A stretch of DNA of 25,869 nucleotides from positions 1-25,869 of the forward strand of contig CAAGNQ010000038.1 of NCBI GenBank assembly GCA_900771345.1, written 5' to 3'. Positions 15,515-23,184 of this stretch are shown in pieces. The notes under the pieces were generated by a model. It searched no databases and had not been told where the DNA came from. It worked only from the letters and a program-made list of their open reading frames with translations. Both the position numbers and the translations under genes were made by a program. Numbering within the stretch: position 1 is the stretch's first letter; every line of letters begins with the position of its first letter. The stretch is from Clostridia bacterium. Its GTDB lineage: Bacteria; Bacillota; Clostridia; Christensenellales; Borkfalkiaceae.

Positions 15515-15515
15515 T

Positions 15516-17975
15516 ATGAAATTTTCCTTTACAGATAAATTGGTTCAATCGTCAAAATTTATCGACCTTTGCAACATAGTTTCAGATTACGGCTATGACG
15601 GGGTTGAGATTGCTGACGTTGAAAAAGAAAAAACAGCACATGCAGATAGTATTTTTCGTTCGTCATATACAGTAGATTCTAAAAGGAAACTTGTAAATAG
15701 GCATATTTCCATTCCTGTTATTTGTTGCCCTGAAAAAATAAGTGACAACGCAGATATTAACCTTGTTATAAAATACGTTGAGTATGCTGCACTTGCGTCG
15801 GTGGACGGGGTGGTCTTGGAGTTTGAACAAGGTTGCGACTGCGCGAAAATTAAAGACTTTTTAAGTCCTGTAATAAAAATTGCCGAGCAAAACGGAGTTG
15901 ATTTATTGATTGAAACCAAAGGCGATTTGGCTGATACTCAAAAAGTACTTGATATTATTAACGTTTTTGCTACTGCTGCATTAAAGGTGTGTTGGAACGT
16001 TAGAGAAACTTTTTTTAACGCTAAAGAATCGGCAGACAACACCATTCAAACACTAGGTGCTTATATCGGATTCGTCAGAATAGGCGATAAAAAAGACGGG
16101 AAGGACTGCTTAATTGGTGATGGTGAATTGCCTGTTAAAGATTTTATGAATGCACTTCACTCTCTTAATTATGAGGGGTTTGTGTCGGTTATGCCATCGG
16201 GCGAAATTTCGGCAGATATCATCTTAACGCATTTTAAGAGTTATATGATGAAAAACACCGAAGAGACTGTCGAAAAACCTATATTTTATAATCGTTCAAA
16301 AACTGGAACTCATCCTTTTAGAAAGTATGACGTTTTGGATTTAACCTTTTCTGAAGTGCTTGACGAAATGGTAGAAAGATATCCTGACCAGTATGCCTTT
16401 AAGTATACGACGTTAGATTATACGAGGACGTATAAAGAATTTAGAGATGACGTGGATAAGGTTGCGGCAGCGCTTATTTCTCTAGGAGTGAAAGAAGGGC
16501 ATCACGTAGCAATCTGGGCAACAAATATTCCTCAGTGGTTTTTAACGTTCTGGGCGTCAGTAAAGATAGGTGCTGTTTTAGTAACCGTTAACACAGCATA
16601 TAAAATTCACGAGGCAGAATATCTTTTAAGGCAGTCTGACACTCATACTCTCGTTATGATTGAAAGTTGCAAGGACTCCAACTATAAGGAAATTATAGAG
16701 GAACTTTGCCCTGAACTAAAAGATATAGAGGCAGGTCAGCCTTTATATTCAAAGAAACTGCCATTTTTAAGAAACGTTATTTCTGTTGGTTTTGATATGG
16801 ACGGATGCTTGGAGTGGAAGGACTTTGTTAAGCGTTCAGCATTTATTCCTCAAGAGGAGGTTCGCCGTAGGGAAGCAAGCGTAAAGCCTGATGACGTTTG
16901 CAATATGCAGTATACGTCAGGAACAACAGGCTTCCCTAAAGGAGTAATGTTAACGCATAGAAATATCGTTAATAATGGTAAGATTATAGGCGACAGAATG
17001 GATACTTCCACAGCAGATAGAATGATGATTCAAGTTCCTATGTTCCATTGTTTTGGCATGGTGCTTTCTATGACCAATGCAATGACTCACGGAGCAACGC
17101 TATGTCCACTTCCATACTTTTCGCCAAAAGCATCACTTGCTTGTATTAACGACGAGAAGATAACTATGTTTAACGGCGTGCCGACCATGTTTATTGCAAT
17201 GTTTAGTAACTCAGACTTTGCTAAGACCGATTTTTCGCATATTAGAACGGGAATTATGGCTGGGGCAAACTGCCCACCAGATTTAATGCGCCGTGCTGCT
17301 GACGAGATGAATATGAAAGAAATTATTAGCGTTTACGGGCAGACGGAGGCGTCCCCAGGTTGTACTATGGGCGAGGTAAACGAAGATATTGACCATAGAG
17401 TTGAAACTGTAGGCAGTGCGTTCCCTGGCGTAGAATGTAAAATAATTGACCCGGAAACGGGTGAAGAACTTCCTGATGGGCAAAACGGTGAGTTTGTTGC
17501 AAGAGGTTACAATATTATGAAAGGGTATTATAAAATGCCAAAAGCAACAGAGCAAACCATTGATGCAGACGGATGGCTTCATAGTGGAGATATATGCCAA
17601 AGGACGCCTGACGGATATTACAAGGTTACGGGAAGGTTAAAGGATATGATTATTCGTGGTGGCGAAAACTTATATCCTAGAGAAATAGAAGAATTTTATC
17701 TAACCCATAAAAAGGTAAAAGACGTTCAAGTAGTTGGTGTTCCCGACCAAAGATATGGTGAAGAGGCTTGTGCTTATATCATACTTAAAAAAGGAGAAAG
17801 CGCAACAGAACAAGATATGCGTGAATACGGAAATGCGCATATGGCGCTTCACAAAGTTCCAAGGTATTTTATTTTTACTGACGAATTTCCTATGAATGCA
17901 GCAGGAAAAATATTAAAATACAAAATGAGAGAAGACGCAATAGAAAAAATAAAAAACAATATATTACGGAGATGA
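15516..17975 (+). CDS. Fusion of a sugar-isomerase-like TIM barrel with an AMP-forming acyl-CoA ligase
   Basis: This is an 819-residue two-domain protein. Residues 1-245 resemble the AP-endonuclease-2/xylose-isomerase-like barrel: YGYDGVEIAD near the start, LLIETKGD (E133) and GDGELPVKDF then YEGFVSV at the end. The usual metal ligands are mostly lost: CWNVRETF replaces the Asp-His strand, FVRIGD the His-x-x-Asp, and SVMPS the final Glu. Residues 265-819 are a complete ANL ligase: YTSGTTGFPKG (466-476), YGQTE (607-611), GWLHSGD (686-692), GRLKDMIIRGGENLYP and the catalytic Lys in AAGKILK (K798). It should activate a carboxylic acid to acyl-AMP and acyl-CoA. Context suggests isobutyrate, isovalerate or 2-methylbutyrate; a longer fatty acid is the alternative. 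Confidence 0.82.
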   Translation: MKFSFTDKLVQSSKFIDLCNIVSDYGYDGVEIADVEKEKTAHADSIFRSSYTVDSKRKLVNRHISIPVICCPEKISDNADINLVIKYVEYAALASVDGVVLEFEQGCDCAKIKDFLSPVIKIAEQNGVDLLIETKGDLADTQKVLDIINVFATAALKVCWNVRETFFNAKESADNTIQTLGAYIGFVRIGDKKDGKDCLIGDGELPVKDFMNALHSLNYEGFVSVMPSGEISADIILTHFKSYMMKNTEETVEKPIFYNRSKTGTHPFRKYDVLDLTFSEVLDEMVERYPDQYAFKYTTLDYTRTYKEFRDDVDKVAAALISLGVKEGHHVAIWATNIPQWFLTFWASVKIGAVLVTVNTAYKIHEAEYLLRQSDTHTLVMIESCKDSNYKEIIEELCPELKDIEAGQPLYSKKLPFLRNVISVGFDMDGCLEWKDFVKRSAFIPQEEVRRREASVKPDDVCNMQYTSGTTGFPKGVMLTHRNIVNNGKIIGDRMDTSTADRMMIQVPMFHCFGMVLSMTNAMTHGATLCPLPYFSPKASLACINDEKITMFNGVPTMFIAMFSNSDFAKTDFSHIRTGIMAGANCPPDLMRRAADEMNMKEIISVYGQTEASPGCTMGEVNEDIDHRVETVGSAFPGVECKIIDPETGEELPDGQNGEFVARGYNIMKGYYKMPKATEQTIDADGWLHSGDICQRTPDGYYKVTGRLKDMIIRGGENLYPREIEEFYLTHKKVKDVQVVGVPDQRYGEEACAYIILKKGESATEQDMREYGNAHMALHKVPRYFIFTDEFPMNAAGKILKYKMREDAIEKIKNNILRR

Positions 17976-17979
17976 CATT

Positions 17980-19047
17980 ATGCAAGAGATTAAGATTGAA
18001 AAAGCGAAAGTTTTGAAAGAAAAACCAGATTTTTCTAAGCTTGGATTTGGTAAGTATTTTACCGACCATATGTTTGTAATGGATTTTTCAGAAAAAGAGG
18101 GTTGGCACGACGCTAGAATAGTTCCTTTTGATTATATACCTATTCATCCAGCCTCTACTGTTTTGCATTATGGTGCAGAGATTTTTGAGGGGATGAAGGC
18201 GTATAAGGTAGACGGGGGTTACCAAATGTTCCGTCCGATTGAAAATATCAGAAGAATGAACGATTCTGCTGAAAGACTTTGTCTTCCATTACTCGACGAG
18301 CAATTTACCCTTAAAGCACTTGAAACGCTTATTACAATGGAATACGATTGGATTCCTGACCTTCCTGGCACGTCATTATATATCAGACCTTTTATGATAG
18401 GTAACGACGAATCTTTGGGCGTTCATGCAGTTCATAACGCAAAATTCGTTATAATATTGTCGCCTGTTGGAAGTTATTATGCTGAAGGGTTAAATCCTGT
18501 TAAAATTAGTATTGAAAGTGAAGACGTTAGGGCTGTTCGTGGTGGAACGGGCTACGCAAAGTGTGGTGGTAACTATGCCGCAAGTTTAAGAGCAGGTAAG
18601 CGCGCTGAAGCAAAAGGTTTTTCTCAAGTTCTATGGTTAGACGGAGTTGAGAGAAAATATATTGAGGAAGTTGGCGCAATGAACGTTATGTTCAAAATTA
18701 ACGGTGAAATTATAACTCCTATGCTAACAGGCTCTGTTTTACCAGGTATAACTAGAAAATCTTGCATTGAAATTCTTAGGGAATGGGGATATAAGGTAAG
18801 TGAAAGATTGATTTCTGTTGACGAACTTCTTGAGGCTGCTGAAAACGGCAAACTTGAAGAGGCTTGGGGAACGGGAACTGCTGCCGTTGTTTCACCTATT
18901 GGGCACCTTGTATATAAAGACGTTGACCATACTGTTTCAAACAATCAAATTGGTGAACTAACACAAAAACTCTATGATGAACTAACCGGTATTCAATGGG
19001 GCAAAAAGGAAGATAAACGCAGTTGGTGTTATAGGGTGAGAGTTTAA
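17980..19047 (+). CDS. ilvE: Branched-chain amino acid aminotransferase
   Basis: This fold-type IV PLP enzyme of 355 residues is the long (eukaryotic-like) BCAT form. It has VLHYGAEIFEGMKAY, SLYIRPFMIG, the PLP Lys in GYAKCGGNYAAS (K194), EEVGAMNVMF, GSVLPGITRKS and the C-terminal WGTGTAAVVSPIG. It interconverts Leu, Ile and Val with their 2-oxo acids using glutamate. In this operon it is the last step of the proposed synthesis from oxo acids made by the oxidoreductase. GGAG precedes the ATG. The stop overlaps the start of the ATPase gene by one base. Confidence 0.95.
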   Translation: MQEIKIEKAKVLKEKPDFSKLGFGKYFTDHMFVMDFSEKEGWHDARIVPFDYIPIHPASTVLHYGAEIFEGMKAYKVDGGYQMFRPIENIRRMNDSAERLCLPLLDEQFTLKALETLITMEYDWIPDLPGTSLYIRPFMIGNDESLGVHAVHNAKFVIILSPVGSYYAEGLNPVKISIESEDVRAVRGGTGYAKCGGNYAASLRAGKRAEAKGFSQVLWLDGVERKYIEEVGAMNVMFKINGEIITPMLTGSVLPGITRKSCIEILREWGYKVSERLISVDELLEAAENGKLEEAWGTGTAAVVSPIGHLVYKDVDHTVSNNQIGELTQKLYDELTGIQWGKKEDKRSWCYRVRV

Positions 19048-19715
19048 TGTTTAAAAAAAGAATAACTCTTTTTATGGGGCATTACGGAAGTGGCAAAACC
19101 TTTATTGCTGTTAATTACGCTCTAGCGCTTAAAAAACAAGGCAAGCAGGTTAGCATTTACGACCTTGACATTGTAAACCCGTATTTTAGAACAATTGATG
19201 CTCAAAAAAGACTAACTCAAGCAGGCGTTGAATTAATCGTTTCGCCTTATGCAGAAACTAACGTTGATATTCCTGCAATGAATTCTGCTTCTTATAAAAT
19301 GATAGCAGATAAAAGTAGGTTCGCCGTTTGCGATATAGGTGGAGACGATAGAGGTGCTCTTGCTCTAGGTCGTTTTTCAAAAGATATTGAGAAAGAAAAC
19401 GATTATGACGTTTTGTGGGTTGTCAACAACCTTCGTCCCGAGACGAGAGATATTGAGGGTGCGCTTGCTATAAAAGAAGAGATTGAGCGCGCTTCAAGAC
19501 TTAAATTTACAGGTATTGTAAATAATGCCAATCTAGGTAGCGAAACTGACGAGCAAATTATTTTAAACGGCTATGAATTTTGCAAAAAACTTTCTAGTAA
19601 TACAAATTTGCCTATAAAATTTACGGCAATTAGAGAAGATTTGCTTAATGAAAAAACAAATAAATTAAAAGATATATTGTCCATTGAACCTATTGACTAT
19701 GGTCAGTGGCTATAA
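19047..19715 (+). CDS. MinD/CobQ-like P-loop ATPase of unknown role
   Basis: The 222-residue protein has Walker A GHYGSGKT (11-18), a DLDIVNPYFR strand with the Asp residues typical of SIMIBI ATPases, a Walker-B-like CDIGGDDRG, and VNNLRPETRD. The signature second Lys of deviant Walker A proteins (KGGxGKT) is absent. No DNA-binding domain or membrane helix is visible. It sits between ilvE and the ferredoxin subunit gene; only ten bases separate its stop from the next ATG. By position it may help assemble or regulate the oxidoreductase, for instance in cluster insertion, but that is inference. I do not recognise a named family. Confidence 0.7.
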   Translation: MFKKRITLFMGHYGSGKTFIAVNYALALKKQGKQVSIYDLDIVNPYFRTIDAQKRLTQAGVELIVSPYAETNVDIPAMNSASYKMIADKSRFAVCDIGGDDRGALALGRFSKDIEKENDYDVLWVVNNLRPETRDIEGALAIKEEIERASRLKFTGIVNNANLGSETDEQIILNGYEFCKKLSSNTNLPIKFTAIREDLLNEKTNKLKDILSIEPIDYGQWL

Positions 19716-19725
19716 AGGAGAAAAT

Positions 19726-19932
19726 ATGGCAAAAGTTACTTTTGACGAAGAGCGTTGCAAAGGTTGTGGGCTATGCGAAACGGTATGCCCTAAACAAATC
19801 ATTGCGCTCGCTAAAGAAAAGATTAACGCGAAAGGCTATCACCCTGCAGTGATAACCGAACAAGAAAAATGTATCGGTTGTGCATTCTGCGCAACAATGT
19901 GTCCTGATACCGTTATTACGGTTGAGAAATAG
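19726..19932 (+). CDS. 2-oxoacid:ferredoxin oxidoreductase, 2x[4Fe-4S] ferredoxin (delta) subunit
   Basis: This 68-residue ferredoxin-like protein has two CxxCxxCxxxC clusters: CKGCGLCETVCP and CIGCAFCATMCP. It passes electrons between the catalytic subunits and free ferredoxin. The start is ATG 19726, seven bases after AAAGGAG; an upstream in-frame TTG at 19684 would overlap the ATPase gene and lacks a ribosome site. The gene order delta-alpha-beta-gamma is the usual one for VOR/KOR enzymes in anaerobes. Confidence 0.92.
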   Translation: MAKVTFDEERCKGCGLCETVCPKQIIALAKEKINAKGYHPAVITEQEKCIGCAFCATMCPDTVITVEK

Positions 19933-19941
19933 AGGTGAATT

Positions 19942-21012
19942 ATGGCAGAAAAAGTTTTAATGAAAGGTAACGAAGCATTAGCAGAAGCCGCAATAATGGC
20001 TGGCTGTCATCATTATTTTGGCTATCCTATAACTCCACAAACAGAGGTTGCCGCCTATATGAGTAAGCGTATGCCGAAAATTGGAGGGGTGTTCCTTCAG
20101 GCAGAATCTGAAGTTGCTGCAATCAATATGGTAATTGGTGTTGCGGCTTGTGGAAAAAGGGTTATGACGAGTAGTTCAAGCCCAGGAATCTCGCTTAAGA
20201 GCGAGGGTATATCATATCTAGCAGGCTGTGAACTTCCTGCACTTATTATTAACGTTCAAAGAGGTGGCCCAGGACTAGGAGGAATTCAACCTTCTCAATC
20301 AGACTATAATCAAGCCGTTAAAGGTGGTGGGCACGGCGATTATAACCTAATCGTTTTAGCGCCAGCATCAGTTCAAGAAATGGTTTCTTTAACATTTAAG
20401 GGATTTGACCTTGCAGATAAATACAGAATGCCTAGTATGATTTTGGCTGATGGAACGCTTGGTCAAATGATGGAGCCAGTAAGTTTGGATTTAGGAGAGG
20501 TTACAAATTACGCCAAACCTTGGGCAACAACGGGAACTGCAAATCACGAAGGCAGAAACGTTATTAACTCACTTTCTTTAACTCCTGCTCAACTTGAAGA
20601 ATGGAATATCGGCAGATACGAAAGATACAAGATTATCGAGAGAGACGAAGTTATGTATGAAGAATTTATGATGGACGACGCTGATTATGCTATCGTTGCA
20701 TTCGGTATTACTGCTCGTATCGCAAAGAACGCTATTATGGAAGCGAGAAATAATGGCGTTAAAGTAGGACTAATTAGACCTATAACTTTATGGCCTTTCC
20801 CTAAACAAGTATTAAAAGAAACAGCCAAAAAAGTAAAAGCGTTCTTAACTGTTGAACTTAACATGGGACAGATGGTTGATGACGTTAAACTTGCAATCAA
20901 CTGTGCTAAACCTGTTTATTTTTATGGTAGAACGGGTGGTGTTTTAATGACACCGGACGAAATAGTTAATAAAATTAACCAAATTGAAAAAGGAGAGGCA
21001 AAAGAATGGTAG
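19942..21012 (+). CDS. vorB: 2-oxoacid:ferredoxin oxidoreductase alpha subunit, VorB type
   Basis: This 356-residue subunit carries the pyrimidine-binding domain of the thiamine-pyrophosphate enzyme. It has MKGNEALAEAAIMAG, the FGYPITPQTE motif, AESEVAAINMVIG, MTSSSSPGISLK, and QRGGPGLGGIQPSQSD. The C-terminal domain with GLIRPITLWPFP and ELNMGQMVDDV completes it. Such enzymes interconvert a 2-oxo acid plus CoA with acyl-CoA, CO2 and reduced ferredoxin. Pyruvate enzymes are usually larger single chains; this short form is generally annotated VOR (3-methyl-2-oxobutanoate) or KOR. Neighbouring ilvE and Leu/Ile T-boxes favour branched-chain oxo acids. It overlaps the beta gene by seven bases. 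Confidence 0.88.
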   Translation: MAEKVLMKGNEALAEAAIMAGCHHYFGYPITPQTEVAAYMSKRMPKIGGVFLQAESEVAAINMVIGVAACGKRVMTSSSSPGISLKSEGISYLAGCELPALIINVQRGGPGLGGIQPSQSDYNQAVKGGGHGDYNLIVLAPASVQEMVSLTFKGFDLADKYRMPSMILADGTLGQMMEPVSLDLGEVTNYAKPWATTGTANHEGRNVINSLSLTPAQLEEWNIGRYERYKIIERDEVMYEEFMMDDADYAIVAFGITARIAKNAIMEARNNGVKVGLIRPITLWPFPKQVLKETAKKVKAFLTVELNMGQMVDDVKLAINCAKPVYFYGRTGGVLMTPDEIVNKINQIEKGEAKEW

Positions 21013-21752
21013 TATTTGAAAAAACTAAAGGTTTGACCGATAATCAGTTGCATTACTGCCCAGGTTGTACACACGGAATTATTCACCGTTTAGTTGCTGA
21101 ATCGCTTGAGGAACTCGGTGTTATAGGTAAAACTGTTGGCGTTGCATCAGTAGGTTGTTCGGTATTCTCTTATAATTATTTTAATTGTGATATGATTCAG
21201 GCTGCGCACGGTAGAGCGCCTGCTGTTGCTACCGGTGCAAAAAGAGCAAACCCTGATAATATAGTGTTTACATATCAAGGAGACGGTGACCTTGCGGCAA
21301 TAGGTACGGCAGAAACAGTTCATTCTGCTGCAAGAAATGAGAATATAACTGTAATCTTCGTAAACAACGCTATTTATGGTATGACAGGTGGGCAAATGGC
21401 ACCGACAACTTTACCTAATCAGGTAACGCAAACATCTCCTTACGGAAGAGACGTTACTGTTGTTGGTTATCCTATTAGAGTATGCGAAATGCTCTCTCAA
21501 GTTGATGGTGCATCATATCTCGAAAGGGTTGCCGTTAATAACGTAAAAAATATTAAGAAGGCAAAGCAGGCTATTAAGCACGCCTTCCAAAATCAAATAG
21601 AGGGCAAAGGTTTTTCATTAATTGAAGTATTATCAACCTGTCCAACAAACTGGGGACTTTCTCCAAAAGAATCATTAAAGTGGCTTGAAAGTAATATGGA
21701 AACTCATTATCCTCTTGGTGTTTACAAAGATAAATATAAGGAGGAAAAGTAA
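21006..21752 (+). CDS. 2-oxoacid:ferredoxin oxidoreductase beta subunit (TPP-binding)
   Basis: This 248-residue subunit has HYCPGCTHG, a GDGDLAAIGTAE thiamine-pyrophosphate motif followed by FVNNAIYGMTGGQMAPTT, and SLIEVLSTCPTNWG near the C-terminus, all as in KorB/VorA-type beta subunits. It binds the diphosphate and Mg of TPP and forms the active site with the alpha subunit. An AAGGAGAGG-like ribosome site lies inside the end of the alpha gene. The gamma gene begins directly after its stop. Confidence 0.92.
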   Translation: MVVFEKTKGLTDNQLHYCPGCTHGIIHRLVAESLEELGVIGKTVGVASVGCSVFSYNYFNCDMIQAAHGRAPAVATGAKRANPDNIVFTYQGDGDLAAIGTAETVHSAARNENITVIFVNNAIYGMTGGQMAPTTLPNQVTQTSPYGRDVTVVGYPIRVCEMLSQVDGASYLERVAVNNVKNIKKAKQAIKHAFQNQIEGKGFSLIEVLSTCPTNWGLSPKESLKWLESNMETHYPLGVYKDKYKEEK

Positions 21753-22289
21753 ATGGCTAAAACTACGAAAATCCTTATTGCAGGTTTTGGTGGGCAAGGT
21801 ATTTTGTTTACAGGAAAAGCGCTAGCCTATACTGGATTAAAAGCTGGGTTAGAGGTAAGTTGGTTACCATCCTACGGTCCTGAAATGCGTGGTGGTACTG
21901 CAAACTGTAGTATCACACTAAGTGAAGCACCGATTGGCTCACCTATTGTTGATACTCCGGATATTTTGATTGCAATGAATTTGCCGTCTTTAGAAAAATA
22001 TTATGACAAAACTGAAAAAGATGGATACGTTGTTTTTGATAGTTCTCTTATAAATAAAGAGAATTTGAGAGAAGACGTTACCACTGTTGGAATTCCTGCA
22101 ACAAAACTTGCGAGCGATAACGGGCTTGATGGGCTTGCAAATATGATTATTTTAGGTAAAGTTATAAGCGTTTCCAACATTTTAACACTTGAACAGATTA
22201 AAACAAGTCTGTCACAAATGGTTCCTGCAAAGAAAGCAGAACTGCTAGAAAAAAACATCAAGGCGATTGAGTTGGGATATAATTTTTAA
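21753..22289 (+). CDS. 2-oxoacid:ferredoxin oxidoreductase gamma subunit
   Basis: The 178-residue subunit begins with the characteristic GFGGQGILFTGKALAY and contains YGPEMRGGTANCSITLSE, as in PorC/KorC-like gamma domains that complete the CoA-side structure of the complex. It is the last gene of the operon, and a strong terminator follows 66 bases later. With it the delta-alpha-beta-gamma set is complete, so the enzyme should be functional. Confidence 0.92.
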   Translation: MAKTTKILIAGFGGQGILFTGKALAYTGLKAGLEVSWLPSYGPEMRGGTANCSITLSEAPIGSPIVDTPDILIAMNLPSLEKYYDKTEKDGYVVFDSSLINKENLREDVTTVGIPATKLASDNGLDGLANMIILGKVISVSNILTLEQIKTSLSQMVPAKKAELLEKNIKAIELGYNF

Positions 22290-22355
22290 TTGCCAAAGAG
22301 AGTTTTTGGTAGATTTATTAAAACGTTTAAGGAAATTAGAAACAAAACAATTAAA

Positions 22356-22386
22356 ATCAAAGCAAATTTTTTGCTTTGATTTTTTT
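22356..22386 (+). terminator. Intrinsic terminator of the T-box/VOR operon
   Basis: ATCAAAGCAA (22356-22365) pairs perfectly with TTGCTTTGAT (22371-22380) around ATTTT, followed by a run of T (22381-22386). It marks the end of the nearly 9-kb transcription unit that starts at P1/P2. Confidence 0.88.
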
Positions 22387-22446
22387 GTGGCAAAAAAAAC
22401 CATATTTAGCATATACATAATATAGAATGAATAAAGGAGGATGAAA

Positions 22447-23079
22447 ATGTCGTTTTTCTGTAATTTTCAATCGGATAGGTGTCCGGGGCAAATAACTGGA
22501 AATCCGATTAACGGTTTATGCGAAAAGGTATGCTTAGAGGCGAAAAAGGTTTTTGATGCTTGTATGCAACAGACGCAACTAACCGATATAGTTTTGGATA
22601 TAACAAATTTAACCCCAGCTAATCCTACATACCCACTAACGTTTGTTAGTGCAAAAAGTACTGTTTCAGAAGGCGTTATAAGCAATCTTATTATAGAACC
22701 ACTTGATGAGCGTCCTAATTGTGCAAGGGTAAGGGCTGACGTAACAATTCCTGTTTCTGTTGCCTATACTGATGCTAATGGTGTAGAGGGCGCGGCAACT
22801 TCAAGTGTAACTATCACTAAAGACGTAATACTGAATATTCCTACGGCGTCAATAATGCCTTATAACGTTGAGGCTTTAGTTTCACTAGTATCGACACAAG
22901 GTTCGTATACAGGAGAAAATCAATTCACGATTGACGCTTGCGTTTCAATAATAATTAAAATTGTTATGACGGTTGAAATTTTAGTACCTTCGTATGGGTA
23001 TGCAGCAATACCACCTTGTCAGGAATATACACACGAAGTTTGCGCAGGTTTCTTTGAACTGCCTATGTATCCTGAATAA
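22447..23079 (+). CDS. Conserved clostridial hypothetical protein, cysteine-containing; possible spore-associated protein
   Basis: This 210-residue protein has no signal peptide or membrane helix. The N-terminal part holds several cysteines and VCLEAKKVFDACM, similar to a VC-[LI]-x-A-x-x-V-[FY]-D-x-C opening that I recall in clostridial proteins often linked to spores. Beta-rich, Val/Thr-rich sequence follows (about 45-190; for example RVRADVTIPVSVAYTD and TKDVILNIPTA). The C-terminal CQEYTHEVCAGFFELPMYPE contains two more Cys. It is monocistronic, with a strong AAAGGAGG six bases before ATG 22447; the ATG at 22441 is too close to it. CATAATATA at 22416-22424 fits the sigma-K -10 pattern CATAnnnTA, but this is AT-rich DNA. 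Function unknown. Confidence 0.6.
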   Translation: MSFFCNFQSDRCPGQITGNPINGLCEKVCLEAKKVFDACMQQTQLTDIVLDITNLTPANPTYPLTFVSAKSTVSEGVISNLIIEPLDERPNCARVRADVTIPVSVAYTDANGVEGAATSSVTITKDVILNIPTASIMPYNVEALVSLVSTQGSYTGENQFTIDACVSIIIKIVMTVEILVPSYGYAAIPPCQEYTHEVCAGFFELPMYPE

Positions 23080-23098
23080 GATGATATGAATCTATAAA

Positions 23099-23125
23099 AA
23101 CCATCTTTTTTAAGGTGGTTTTTTT
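23099..23125 (+). terminator. Intrinsic terminator
   Basis: AACCATCTT (23099-23107) pairs with AAGGTGGTT (23112-23120) with one U-G around TTTT, followed by five T. Confidence 0.8.
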
Positions 23126-23146
23126 GTTTTTATTCGGTGCAACTTG

Positions 23147-23175
23147 TTGATTTTGATTTTGTATTGTGCTATACT
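23147..23175 (+). promoter_or_regulatory. Extended -10 promoter of the metallophosphoesterase gene
   Basis: TTGATT (23147-23152), 17 bases, TATACT (23170-23175) preceded by TGC, an extended -10 element. The predicted start, near 23182, lies only about three bases before ATG 23185. Confidence 0.6.
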
Positions 23176-23184
23176 GAAATAAAT

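Noticed and set aside
19942..22289. Pyruvate:ferredoxin oxidoreductase
   Set aside because: The short separate alpha/beta/gamma/delta chains and motif style fit VOR/KOR enzymes better, and ilvE plus Leu/Ile T-boxes point to branched-chain substrates.
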